Source of the DNA: Clostridiales bacterium
Lineage (GTDB): Bacteria > Bacillota > Clostridia > Christensenellales > Borkfalkiaceae
DNA length: 16,248 nucleotides
Assembly (NCBI GenBank): GCA_015069525.1
Contig: SVIK01000025.1
Coordinates: 1-16,248, forward strand
Reading direction: 5' to 3'
The stretch's first letter is position 1; each line of letters opens with the position of its first letter. A program made the translations under genes and the position numbers. Shown here piece after piece: positions 1-7,110 of this stretch. Under the pieces are notes generated by a model. It saw only the letters and a program-made list of their open reading frames with translations, made no database searches and had not been told where the DNA came from.

Positions 1-715
1 TAGCCGTTTCCGACGCATACGTAGGTTGCGTATACGAAGGTTGCGTCGTGGGCGCATCTTGCATAATCGTTTCGCTTTGTTGTGATTGTTGTGTAAGTGG
101 AATTTCAACGGGCGCACCGTACGCCGACCCGCCGTTTTCCGTCTTTTTCGCTTTCTTTTCTACGGCTACCTCGCCGTTTTTAAAGGTGATGTACGAAAGA
201 TACGCCAAAAACAGCATACAAACCGCCAAAATAATGATTGCGCCTATCTTCGTCGTCACCGCGCTAAGCGCATATACGATAAGTGCCCCCATCCAGCCTG
301 CCACGGTGACAGTACCTTCCGCCATAGGAGCGTTAAAACATCTTGCAACGTATCCGTCCAATCCCCAAGAATACGTTGCGCCTACGTGAATAATCAACAA
401 CAAGCAACAAACGCCAAGGAGGAAAAAGGCAAACGCTTTTCTATTCTTAATAAACCGCTTCCCGATTAAGCTTGTCCCACAAAGATAGAACGTACCCAAA
501 AACAAGGGATACGCACACACACCGAACACGCCGATAAGGAAATCGAAAACCGACCCACCGATGCTTTCACCAAATAAAGCTTCGTTCGTACATAAAATTA
601 AAAAAGCGAGCGCAGAAAACAAAGCCCCGACAGCGCAAAGGCTTTCTTTCGTGACCAATCCCGATTCTTTTCTATTAGCATTTGTTTTTTTTCTTTTTTC
701 TTCTCTTCTACTCAA
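1..715 (-). CDS. ftsK: DNA translocase FtsK/SpoIIIE, N-terminal membrane part (partial, cut by window edge)
   Basis: The frame is open from a TTG at 715-713 to the window edge, giving 238 codons. The TTG is preceded by a perfect AGGAGG (724-729) at 8 bases, and no ATG or GTG is better placed. A short basic cytoplasmic tail (MSRREEKRKK) is followed by hydrophobic segments at about residues 24-42, 56-79, 94-112 and 138-176. The last contains the Gly-rich AGWMGALI stretch and the TKIGAIIIL helix typical of the 4-TM domain of FtsK/SpoIIIE. After that comes a hydrophilic Gln/Thr/Pro linker (from about residue 178). The family pumps chromosomal DNA through the closing septum with a C-terminal RecA-like motor, which lies outside this window. 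The gene has its own strong promoter and is separated from murC by a terminator. The identification rests on the membrane domain and the context only. Confidence 0.8.
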   Translation of the reverse strand, partial: MSRREEKRKKTNANRKESGLVTKESLCAVGALFSALAFLILCTNEALFGESIGGSVFDFLIGVFGVCAYPLFLGTFYLCGTSLIGKRFIKNRKAFAFFLLGVCCLLLIIHVGATYSWGLDGYVARCFNAPMAEGTVTVAGWMGALIVYALSAVTTKIGAIIILAVCMLFLAYLSYITFKNGEVAVEKKAKKTENGGSAYGAPVEIPLTQQSQQSETIMQDAPTTQPSYTQPTYASETA

Positions 716-743
716 AGGAACGTCCTCCTGTCTATACCTTATT

Positions 744-772
744 ATTATAACATTTTTATTTACATTTATCAA
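744..772 (-). promoter_or_regulatory. Sigma-A type promoter for ftsK
   Basis: On the minus strand there is a -35 box TTGATA (767-772), a spacer of exactly 17 bases and a perfect -10 box TATAAT (744-749). It lies about 30 bases upstream of the TTG start and downstream of the murC terminator, so ftsK is probably transcribed independently of the dcw genes. Confidence 0.8.
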
Positions 773-784
773 TAGTTTGAGCGA

Positions 785-834
785 AAAAAAAGAGGCGAAA
801 GAAGGAGTTTTTTTGATTTTTCTCACCTTTCGCC
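785..834 (-). terminator. Intrinsic terminator after murC
   Basis: On the minus strand GGCGAAAG (827-834) pairs perfectly with CTTTCGCC (794-801). GAG/CTC pairing extends the stem inward, the loop is A-rich, and a run of seven T (785-791) follows two bases after the stem. It lies 22 bases beyond the murC stop codon. Confidence 0.8.
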
Positions 835-855
835 CCATTTTCAATTTTTAACGTC

Positions 856-2205
856 TTAACTTAGTTCTTTCACGAGATAATGCGCCACGTAATATATATC
901 GCCCGCTCCCAAAAACAAAACGGTATCTCCTGCGCGCACCGTCTTTTTTAGCCAAGTTTTTAAAACGTAAACGTTTTCCGCAAACAAACCGTTTACCGCC
1001 TCTGCCAGCCGTTCTGCGCTCCCTTCCCCATCGTATTTTTCCCTTGCGGGAAAAGTTTTATAAATCATCAATTCCTTTATTGGACGAAGTGCTTCTACAA
1101 ACTCGTTTAAAAGCAATTTCGTGCGAGAATACGTATGCGGTTGAAACACCACGAAAAGCCTACCCTTAGCGCAACTTTCCGCCATCGCAACCGTTGCGGA
1201 TATTTCCCTTGGGTGATGCGCGTAATCGCAAATAACGTCCGCACCTTGGTACTGTCCAATCTTCTCAAACCGACGTTTTACCGCCTTAAACGTTTCCAAA
1301 CCCTCCTTGATTTGTTTCTCGTCAAAACCAAACGAACGAGTTGCGGAAAACGCGCCCAAAGCATTATAAACGTTGCATATCCCTCGCGCCTGCAAACGTA
1401 TTCTGCAAAGCGGTTTTCCGTATTCCTCCACCGTAAAAGAATAAGCTCCGTTCACGTTTCGCAAGTCCACCGCACGATAATCCACGCAAGCGTTGCGTAT
1501 CCCAAACGTGGAAAATCTCCCACCGAGCTTTTGACAACCGATATCGTCTGCACAAACAAACGCCGTCTTGGCGCTTTCCGCGTACTTTCTAAAACAAGAA
1601 ATCAAATCTTCCTCGTTTTGATAACACTCCATATGGTCTTTATCAATATTCAAAACGACGGCAACGTCCGCAGAGATTTTTAAAAGATTGCGTTTATATT
1701 CGCAAACCTCCGTTAAAAAATACTCCCGTCCAGAGGTGTAGAAATTGCCAAAATCGCTGTCCACCCCACCAATATGTGCCGTAAAGGGAGCATTTACCGC
1801 CTGCAAAGCATGCGCGCACATGGACGAACAAGTCGTCTTACCGTGGCTTCCGGCAATCGCAATTACGTTTGCAAAATTCCCTCCAACGATTTTTAACAAA
1901 TCCGCGCGAGGAAGCAATCGTTTCCCCATTTTACTCGCCGTTATCCGTTCTTCGTTTTGCGGAGAGATTGCGTCGGTATATACTACGGCATCCGCCTCTA
2001 ACAGCTCTTTTCGGCTACCCTCTACACCAATATACGTCCTTATCCCGTACGCGGACAGTTTTTCCGTTTCTTCCCCTCTTACCGCGTCGCTACCCGAAAC
2101 CGCATAGCCGTTCACCGCCAAAAATTTAGCGAGAGCGCTCATACTGATTCCACCAATCCCTATAAAATATACTTTTTGTATCCCTTCCAAGCCTTTTAAC
2201 CGCAT
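856..2205 (-). CDS. murC: UDP-N-acetylmuramate--L-alanine ligase MurC
   Basis: This cytoplasmic ATP-dependent ligase adds the first amino acid, L-Ala, to UDP-MurNAc. The 449 residues are full length for the family. The N-terminal Rossmann motif FIGIGGISMSALA is at 14-26, the P-loop GSHGKTT at 119-125, the substrate motif EVCEYKRNLL at 166-175, DYAHHP at 327-332 and FQPHTYSRT at 354-362. All are MurC-specific signatures, so the assignment over MurD/E/F is firm. The gene is isolated between two terminators, downstream of ftsZ. The ATG start has no Shine-Dalgarno sequence and is embedded in a perfect palindrome, but no better start exists because the Rossmann motif begins only 13 residues in. 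Transcription could come from read-through of the ftsZ terminator or from a weak local promoter. Confidence 0.97.
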   Translation of the reverse strand: MRLKGLEGIQKVYFIGIGGISMSALAKFLAVNGYAVSGSDAVRGEETEKLSAYGIRTYIGVEGSRKELLEADAVVYTDAISPQNEERITASKMGKRLLPRADLLKIVGGNFANVIAIAGSHGKTTCSSMCAHALQAVNAPFTAHIGGVDSDFGNFYTSGREYFLTEVCEYKRNLLKISADVAVVLNIDKDHMECYQNEEDLISCFRKYAESAKTAFVCADDIGCQKLGGRFSTFGIRNACVDYRAVDLRNVNGAYSFTVEEYGKPLCRIRLQARGICNVYNALGAFSATRSFGFDEKQIKEGLETFKAVKRRFEKIGQYQGADVICDYAHHPREISATVAMAESCAKGRLFVVFQPHTYSRTKLLLNEFVEALRPIKELMIYKTFPAREKYDGEGSAERLAEAVNGLFAENVYVLKTWLKKTVRAGDTVLFLGAGDIYYVAHYLVKELS

Positions 2206-2218
2206 AAAATATTTTATG
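2203..2218. promoter_or_regulatory. 16-base perfect palindrome spanning the murC start codon
   Basis: CATAAAATATTTTATG is a perfect palindrome that includes the murC ATG (2203-2205). On the minus strand it contains TAAAAT (2211-2216), a 5/6 match to a -10 box. A transcript from it would start at or next to the A of the ATG. It may be an operator, a leaderless promoter, or chance in AT-rich DNA. Confidence 0.35.
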
Positions 2219-2245
2219 TCAACCCAAGCGCATATATAACAAAAA

Positions 2246-2264
2246 ACAGCGCTTCTCGCGCTGT
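2246..2264 (-). terminator. Intrinsic terminator after ftsZ
   Basis: ACAGCGC (2246-2252) and GCGCTGT (2258-2264) form a perfect 7-base stem around a 5-base loop, extended by A/T pairs. On the minus strand six T (2241-2246) follow. T runs flank both sides, so it could work in either direction. It lies 22 bases past the ftsZ stop and separates ftsAZ from murC. Confidence 0.85.
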
Positions 2265-2285
2265 TTTTACGTGGAATTATTTTAT

Positions 2286-3656
2286 TTACTTGTCTTCCGA
2301 ATTCTTTTTCATAAAGAAATCCACAAAACGGGGACGGTGTTTTCTGTCCGCCTTTTTCTCTTCCACCTTATCCACTTCGGGGATAGGGTCGTCCGGCTCA
2401 AACGGCACAACTACCGGTTGCTCGGGTTGCATCGGTTGGATAGGCTGAATCGGTTGAATAGGTTGCATAGGTTGACCGTATGCGGGCGCAAACGTAGGTT
2501 GCGGTTGCACAGGTGTGTTAAAAGCATGCTCGGCAGGTTGTCCAAACGCGTTATTCGTAGCCGAATCGATTTTTTGCGAAAGCACGGACGCTTGCTGGAA
2601 TGCGTTTTCTTGCGATTCCGCAGAAATACCGTTTTGGTTGGCGTTAAAGCCCGTTGCAATGATAACCACTTCCACTTCGTCGGACATATTCTCGTCTATG
2701 CAAGCCCCAAAAATAACGTTTGCGGAATAGTCGATTACGCCACGAACAAGGTCAGCAGCCATAACGACTTCGTCAAGCGACAAGTCTTTCCCGCCGATAA
2801 TATTCAAAATAACGGAGCTCGCCCCCTCAATCGTCGTATTGAGAAGCGGACTGCATACGGCGCAACGTACGGCGTCGGAGATTCTCTTTTCCCCTTTCGC
2901 AACACCGATACCCATATGCGCAAGCCCGCGCCCTTTGAGTGTCGTCTTTACGTCGGCAAAGTCCAAATTGATAAGCGAAGGTTTCACGATAAGCTCCGCA
3001 ATGCCACGAATACCTTGACGAAGCACTTCGTCCGCCACCTTCAACGAATCGGCAAAAGACGTGCCCTTGGGTACTACTTGACGGATTTTATCGTTGGGAA
3101 TCGTAATAATGGAATCGACCGATTTACGGAGCTCTTCAATGCCCATGACGGCGTTATCCATCCTACGCTTTGCCTCGAAATTAAACGGAAGAGTGACGAC
3201 CGCAACCGTCAAAATTTTCATTTCTTTGGCTATCTTTGCAATTACGGGAGCGGCACCCGTACCCGTGCCACCACCCATACCTGCCGTAATAAACAGCAAA
3301 TCGGTATTTTTAAGCGCTTCTTGAATCGCTTCTTTATTCTCTTCGGCAGCCGCCTTACCAATAGCGGGGTCTGCCCCAGCGCCCAAGCCTTTCGTAAGCT
3401 TTACGCCAATTTGAATACGCTTTGACGCTTTCGAGCGGGCAAGCGCTTGGTTGTCCGTGTTGACGACGATATATTCCGCACTTTGCAAGCCCGATTCAAT
3501 CAATCTATCCACGGCGTTATTGCCCGCGCCACCAACGCCGACTACTTTAATTTTCGCAACCCCAGAAAGATTGTTCGTTGTATCAAAAGGAGACGGCGAA
3601 TCTGTTTCCGAGCCGTACCCGAAAATTTTATTTTCGTTTTCGTTATACATATCCAT
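2286..3656 (-). CDS. ftsZ: Cell division GTPase FtsZ
   Basis: FtsZ is the tubulin-like GTPase that polymerises at mid-cell and recruits the divisome. The 456 residues are longer than the usual 350-400. The extra length is an N-terminal tail of about 34 hydrophilic residues and a long C-terminal linker. The GTP-binding part is intact: VVGVGGAGNNAV at 38-49, the tubulin signature GGGTGTG at 128-134 and the T7 synergy loop NLDFADVK at 230-237. The linker (about 341-440) is Gln/Pro-rich with QPI/QPM repeats near 396-414. The tail ends RPRFVDFFMKK (441-451), a candidate but atypical conserved C-terminal peptide for binding FtsA and other partners. AGGAGG lies inside the end of ftsA, and the start overlaps the ftsA stop in TAATG, so the two genes are translationally coupled. 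Confidence 0.98.
   Translation of the reverse strand: MDMYNENENKIFGYGSETDSPSPFDTTNNLSGVAKIKVVGVGGAGNNAVDRLIESGLQSAEYIVVNTDNQALARSKASKRIQIGVKLTKGLGAGADPAIGKAAAEENKEAIQEALKNTDLLFITAGMGGGTGTGAAPVIAKIAKEMKILTVAVVTLPFNFEAKRRMDNAVMGIEELRKSVDSIITIPNDKIRQVVPKGTSFADSLKVADEVLRQGIRGIAELIVKPSLINLDFADVKTTLKGRGLAHMGIGVAKGEKRISDAVRCAVCSPLLNTTIEGASSVILNIIGGKDLSLDEVVMAADLVRGVIDYSANVIFGACIDENMSDEVEVVIIATGFNANQNGISAESQENAFQQASVLSQKIDSATNNAFGQPAEHAFNTPVQPQPTFAPAYGQPMQPIQPIQPIQPMQPEQPVVVPFEPDDPIPEVDKVEEKKADRKHRPRFVDFFMKKNSEDK
2416..2474. repeat. 9-base tandem repeats in ftsZ encoding Gln-Pro-Ile/Met units
   Basis: Consecutive 9-base units read GGTTGCATC, GGTTGGATA, GGCTGAATC, GGTTGAATA and GGTTGCATA on the plus strand (2425-2469), with degenerate units on each side. 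They encode the QPI/QPM run in the FtsZ linker. Such arrays can change copy number by slippage without breaking the frame. Confidence 0.75.
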
Positions 3657-4837
3657 TATTTAGTTCCTCCTAACTTGAATAATCTTTGAATCAACCCACG
3701 TTTCTTCACGTCGGACGTCGCCATATTCAAAAGCGCTATTTTCGACGAAAAATCGGGTTTGTCATAATAGGGCAAATCGGGCACGATTACTTCCGTCAAA
3801 CGATTCAGCCGTTTGGAAATATGTTCGACAACGCCTGCAATTTTGCTGACGCCCTCGCCCGTCACCCCTATCGGGTTGGTCGCAAATACCGTCGCATACT
3901 TATCCCGATAATGTTTTTCAAAAAAGTTTTCTATCTGCTCGCAAAGGTCGTCCAATGCGCATTTTATCGTGTCGTTAATCGCTTGCACGAAGAAGGTTTT
4001 TTCCTCCCGCTCGCTCGTCCACTTTAATTCTTTGGGAACGCCACCGCCCGATACGTTTGCCGAACGCAAAATTTCCTCGGCAAGTTCGTAATCGATGTTA
4101 AAACGCTCCATTAAGGAAACGAGAACAGAGGCTATCCCGCCGTTAAAAGTTTCCTCGCGCACCACGCCGTTGCCGTATACCACGGAAATAGACGTCGTTA
4201 AAAATCCCATATCGAGCAAGAAGGCATACCCCTCTCTTTTCTTCGCTGGCAATAAATAGAGCGATTGCGCAAGCGTCGTAGGCAAGAAACGAACGTTTTC
4301 AAAATCCAAATCGTTGAGCAAGCCCGTTGCTAAATCGTAAAACTCGTCTTCCACGAAATAATAACAAAGCGCACCCTGCAACAACGTCGTGGGAACGCCG
4401 TATATATCCTTCGCTTCGAAATATTTGCGGTTATCCCCCAAAGTTAAATACATATCCGAACGTCTTACGCAAACTCCGTTTGCAAGCAAGCCGTTTAAAC
4501 CGCTTTCATACAGCGCGTCTACGTCTTGCGCCGATATTTTGCGTTTTTTGGGGAAGGAGAGCGTATGTCCCTTGGTTGCCACCGACAAGAAAGCCGAAGG
4601 CACGCCGACGTAAATCTCGCCGATAACCCCTTCAAAGTTTTGACGAACGGACGTGACAGCCGACACGACGGCACGACGAAAAGATTCCACGCTTAAAAAG
4701 CCGTCCTTGGAAAACCCGTCGTATTTTTCCGTGTGACTACCAGAAAACACAAACGTGTCGTTTACGCCTTTCGAGCCGAGAAAAAACGTCACCTCATAAG
4801 AACGTACGTCTAAAATTGCGACACTTTCGTTTCTCAT
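3656..4837 (-). CDS. ftsA: Divergent FtsA-like actin-fold cell division protein
   Basis: FtsA is an actin-fold protein that tethers FtsZ filaments to the membrane. The 393 residues are slightly short for the family. The call rests on position directly before ftsZ, on LLDMGFLTTSISVVYGNG (207-224) matching the phosphate-2 region, on VTGEGVSKIAGVVEHIS (325-341) matching the adenosine motif, and on a C-terminal amphipathic helix KKRGLIQRLFKLGG (378-391) that looks like the FtsA membrane-targeting sequence. The N-terminal phosphate-1 loop, normally like DIGTSKV, reads LDVRSYEVTFFLG (9-21) and lacks the Gly and Thr/Ser pattern, so nucleotide handling may be altered. The gene starts a two-gene operon with a consensus promoter. 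Upstream of the ATG the ribosome site is diffuse (GGAGCGGAAGAAGG). Confidence 0.85.
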   Translation of the reverse strand: MRNESVAILDVRSYEVTFFLGSKGVNDTFVFSGSHTEKYDGFSKDGFLSVESFRRAVVSAVTSVRQNFEGVIGEIYVGVPSAFLSVATKGHTLSFPKKRKISAQDVDALYESGLNGLLANGVCVRRSDMYLTLGDNRKYFEAKDIYGVPTTLLQGALCYYFVEDEFYDLATGLLNDLDFENVRFLPTTLAQSLYLLPAKKREGYAFLLDMGFLTTSISVVYGNGVVREETFNGGIASVLVSLMERFNIDYELAEEILRSANVSGGGVPKELKWTSEREEKTFFVQAINDTIKCALDDLCEQIENFFEKHYRDKYATVFATNPIGVTGEGVSKIAGVVEHISKRLNRLTEVIVPDLPYYDKPDFSSKIALLNMATSDVKKRGLIQRLFKLGGTK

Positions 4838-4887
4838 ACCTTCTTCCGCTCCGTATTATACGATTTATTTTATATAAACCTACTATG

Positions 4888-4916
4888 ATTATACTACATT
4901 TCCCAACGAATGTCAA
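4888..4916 (-). promoter_or_regulatory. Consensus sigma-A promoter for ftsA-ftsZ
   Basis: On the minus strand a perfect -35 TTGACA (4911-4916), a 17-base spacer and a perfect -10 TATAAT (4888-4893) lie about 50 bases upstream of the ftsA ATG and just after the ftsQ terminator. This gives ftsAZ strong transcription independent of the mur genes. A second TATAAT (4855-4860) sits closer to the gene but has no -35 box at a proper distance. Confidence 0.9.
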
Positions 4917-4938
4917 TGATATGAAAGAAAAAAACGAA

Positions 4939-4961
4939 AAAACACGCACAAAGCGTGTTTT
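4939..4961 (-). terminator. Intrinsic terminator after ftsQ
   Basis: AAAACACGC (4939-4947) pairs perfectly with GCGTGTTTT (4953-4961) around a 5-base loop. On the minus strand the stem runs into TTTTTTCGTTTTTTTC. It closes the murE-to-ftsQ operon 24 bases after the ftsQ stop and lies just upstream of the ftsAZ promoter. Confidence 0.9.
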
Positions 4962-4985
4962 CATTTTTATTGATAAATTTTCTTC

Positions 4986-5801
4986 TTAAACGCCCACGTT
5001 TTCGAAGACGTCTTTATCCGAATACACGGCGTCTATCTCGCCCGCAATATTTGCAACGGCTATCATACCGCGCGTGCGCTGTCCGTCGGAAAGCGACAAA
5101 TATGCTTCAATTGCTTTTTGCGCTTTTGCCTGCGCGTCTTCCGAAGGCATGTTTACGTAAATTTTTACCCCTTCAAAGGTCGTCAAACGCAACATTTCCG
5201 TATCCGCCGAACTACCCTCACGGATTTTTTCAATCGTCAAAATATTCCTACGAATCCCTTGCAACATCTCGTCCGCTTTTGCGCAAAAATCAAAGAGGTA
5301 GGAAAAAGTAGGGTCGCCCGTCACTTTTTCGCCCTTTTCACCGTGTACGTTAACCCCTTTAACGAGCACGTTTTTCCCCTTCCCCGTCGTATCCGAACGG
5401 TTGACGTAATCTTCACGAATTGCAAGCACCGTTCCCTCGCGGTTCAAAATGAAATACTTGCCCGTGTCCTCTCCGCAAGAGATGGCATACACTTCGTCGT
5501 CCTCTTTTACGCGTACGATTAAGCGGTTGGGATAGGCTTTTTCCACCGACGTCACGCGGAAATACGGGAATTCCTCCACTATTTCTTGCGCTTCTTTTTC
5601 ATCGGTAAACGGCGCAAACTGCTTATCGTACGCTTCCGTTAAGCGTCTTTGCAATTCCTTTGCTTCCGCTTCCGCCAAAGGGGAAATCGTGCTCGCATCG
5701 ACCATTACTTCGTCAATGCGGTACACCGAAGAAACGCCGAGAACGGCGCCCGATAAAAAGACGAGCACCGTCAGCAAAATAACTAACGCATTTTTCTTCA
5801 T
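4986..5801 (-). CDS. ftsQ: FtsQ/DivIB-family cell division protein
   Basis: FtsQ/DivIB is a bitopic membrane protein that scaffolds FtsL, FtsB/DivIC and the septal synthase outside the membrane. The 271 residues show a very short cytoplasmic tail (MKKN), one membrane helix (about 5-26) and then a POTRA-like region. That region starts YRIDEVMVDAS and contains EEFPYFRVTSVEKAYPNRLIVRVKE, whose pattern fits the family. A mixed beta domain follows (about 105-270). The sequence is divergent, and recognition depends on this topology plus its place between murA and ftsA. AGAGGA lies 7 bases before the ATG. It is the last gene of the murE operon, 39 bases after murA, with a terminator right behind it. 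Confidence 0.85.
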   Translation of the reverse strand: MKKNALVILLTVLVFLSGAVLGVSSVYRIDEVMVDASTISPLAEAEAKELQRRLTEAYDKQFAPFTDEKEAQEIVEEFPYFRVTSVEKAYPNRLIVRVKEDDEVYAISCGEDTGKYFILNREGTVLAIREDYVNRSDTTGKGKNVLVKGVNVHGEKGEKVTGDPTFSYLFDFCAKADEMLQGIRRNILTIEKIREGSSADTEMLRLTTFEGVKIYVNMPSEDAQAKAQKAIEAYLSLSDGQRTRGMIAVANIAGEIDAVYSDKDVFENVGV

Positions 5802-5840
5802 ATACTTTTCCTCTTTGGTAGTTTGCTTTTCCGTACGCCG

Positions 5841-7097
5841 TTAAATACGTACCCTACGGATTTTTGCGCCAAGCTTTTTCAGCTTATATTCAAAATCCGC
5901 ATATCCTCTATCTACGTGCGACAAATCGAGAACTTCGCTTTGCCCTTCCGCTTTCAAGCCCGCAACGACGAGAGCCGCCCCACCACGCAAATCACCCGCC
6001 ACCGTTTTCGCACCGTGTAATTTGGCTACGCCACGGATAACCGCCGTCCTGTCGCGTATCGTGATATCCGCGCCCATACGCTTTAACTCACCTGCGTATT
6101 TATATCTGGTTTCAAACAAATTCTCCACCATAAGCGTCGTGCCTTGTGCCGTCGTGCATAACGCGGAGTATTGCGCCTGCAAATCGGTTGGAAAACCAGG
6201 GAAAGGCATCGTTTCCACGAGCGGTACCGCTTTAAGCCTTCCATTGCTTTCCAATATTATTTTATCATTTTTCGTATGTATTTTGCAACCGTTTTCACGC
6301 AATTTATGTAAAAGAGCCGCAATATTTTCTGCGCGCACCCCTTTCATGGCGATTTCTCCCCCACAGGAAGCGACTGCAATAAGGTAAGTGCCCGCTTCTA
6401 TCCTATCGCCAATCGGCAGATAATCGACGCCGTGCAATTTCTTTACGCCCTCGATAACGATTGTACCTCCGCCCGCACCGTGCACGCTTGCACCCATGGC
6501 GTTGAGAAAATTTTGCAAATCGATAATTTCAGGTTCCTTGGCGGAATTTCTTATCACCGTTATTCCCTGTGCCTTCACAGCGGCGAGAATAATGTTTTCC
6601 GTTGCGCCTACGCTTGGAAAATCCAATAAAATCTCCGTCCCAACGAGTTTATCCGCCTTGCACTCTATATACCCGCCCTCTTCCGTAATTTCTACGCCGA
6701 GCCGTTTCAAACCCGACAAATGCAAATCGATTGGCCGAAGCCCGATATCACAACCCCCTGGATAGGAAATTTTCGCCCGACGAAAGCGCGTAAGCACAGA
6801 ACCGAGCATAAAAACGGAAGAACGCAGTTCCTTCGTAAGCCTTGGAGGGATTTCGTGGGAAACTGCGTTGGAACTGTCGATAATTGCACAGTCTTTTTGC
6901 CGTCGAACGTTGCAACCCACTTCGCTTAATATGCGAAGCATATTTTCAACGTCGGCAATGGGCGGTACGCCTCGAATCTTCACTTGTTCATCTGTTAGAA
7001 CGGAAGCTGCGAGCAACGGCAAAACGGCGTTCTTCGCACATTGCGCTTCCACTTCGCCATATAATTTTTCGCCACCGTCTATAATATATTTGTCCAT
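5841..7097 (-). CDS. murA: UDP-N-acetylglucosamine 1-carboxyvinyltransferase MurA
   Basis: MurA catalyses the first committed step of peptidoglycan synthesis, transferring enolpyruvate from PEP to UDP-GlcNAc in the cytoplasm. The 418 residues are full length. The substrate motif AKNAVLPLLAAS is at 21-32 with the key Lys22-Asn23. The loop PGGCDIGLRPIDLH carries the catalytic Cys116, the residue alkylated by fosfomycin, so sensitivity is predicted. FPTDLQAQ holds the general-base Asp, and DLRGGAALVVAGL near the C-terminus carries the conserved Arg. AAGGAG lies 9 bases before the ATG and overlaps the end of ftsW, 13 bases away. Its place here, where murG and murB often sit, is noteworthy. Another murA copy elsewhere would be normal for a Firmicute. 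Confidence 0.97.
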   Translation of the reverse strand: MDKYIIDGGEKLYGEVEAQCAKNAVLPLLAASVLTDEQVKIRGVPPIADVENMLRILSEVGCNVRRQKDCAIIDSSNAVSHEIPPRLTKELRSSVFMLGSVLTRFRRAKISYPGGCDIGLRPIDLHLSGLKRLGVEITEEGGYIECKADKLVGTEILLDFPSVGATENIILAAVKAQGITVIRNSAKEPEIIDLQNFLNAMGASVHGAGGGTIVIEGVKKLHGVDYLPIGDRIEAGTYLIAVASCGGEIAMKGVRAENIAALLHKLRENGCKIHTKNDKIILESNGRLKAVPLVETMPFPGFPTDLQAQYSALCTTAQGTTLMVENLFETRYKYAGELKRMGADITIRDRTAVIRGVAKLHGAKTVAGDLRGGAALVVAGLKAEGQSEVLDLSHVDRGYADFEYKLKKLGAKIRRVRI

Positions 7098-7110
7098 ACG
7101 ATAAAGCTCC

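Noticed and set aside
48..469. Two overlapping plus-strand open frames at the left edge
   Set aside because: They are antisense to the FtsK membrane domain, which has a ribosome site, a promoter and family-like helices. The plus frames have none of these.
561..851. Plus-strand 96-codon frame with a hydrophobic stretch
   Set aside because: It runs through the ftsK promoter and the murC terminator, and the hydrophobicity comes from T-rich non-coding DNA.
2194..2222. TTGACA as a -35 box for murC with a -10 inside the gene
   Set aside because: The hexamer at 17 bases (TTAAAA) is poor, and a transcript from it would lose the murC start. No suitable start codon follows before the Rossmann motif.
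2271..3425. Long plus-strand open frame (384 codons) opposite ftsZ
   Set aside because: It is antisense to an unmistakable FtsZ. Its Arg/His/Asn-rich product has no recognisable motif and no ribosome site. Codon bias of ftsZ explains the openness.
4855..4860. Second TATAAT close to the ftsA start
   Set aside because: No -35-like sequence lies 16-18 bases upstream on the minus strand. The consensus promoter at 4888-4916 is a better explanation.
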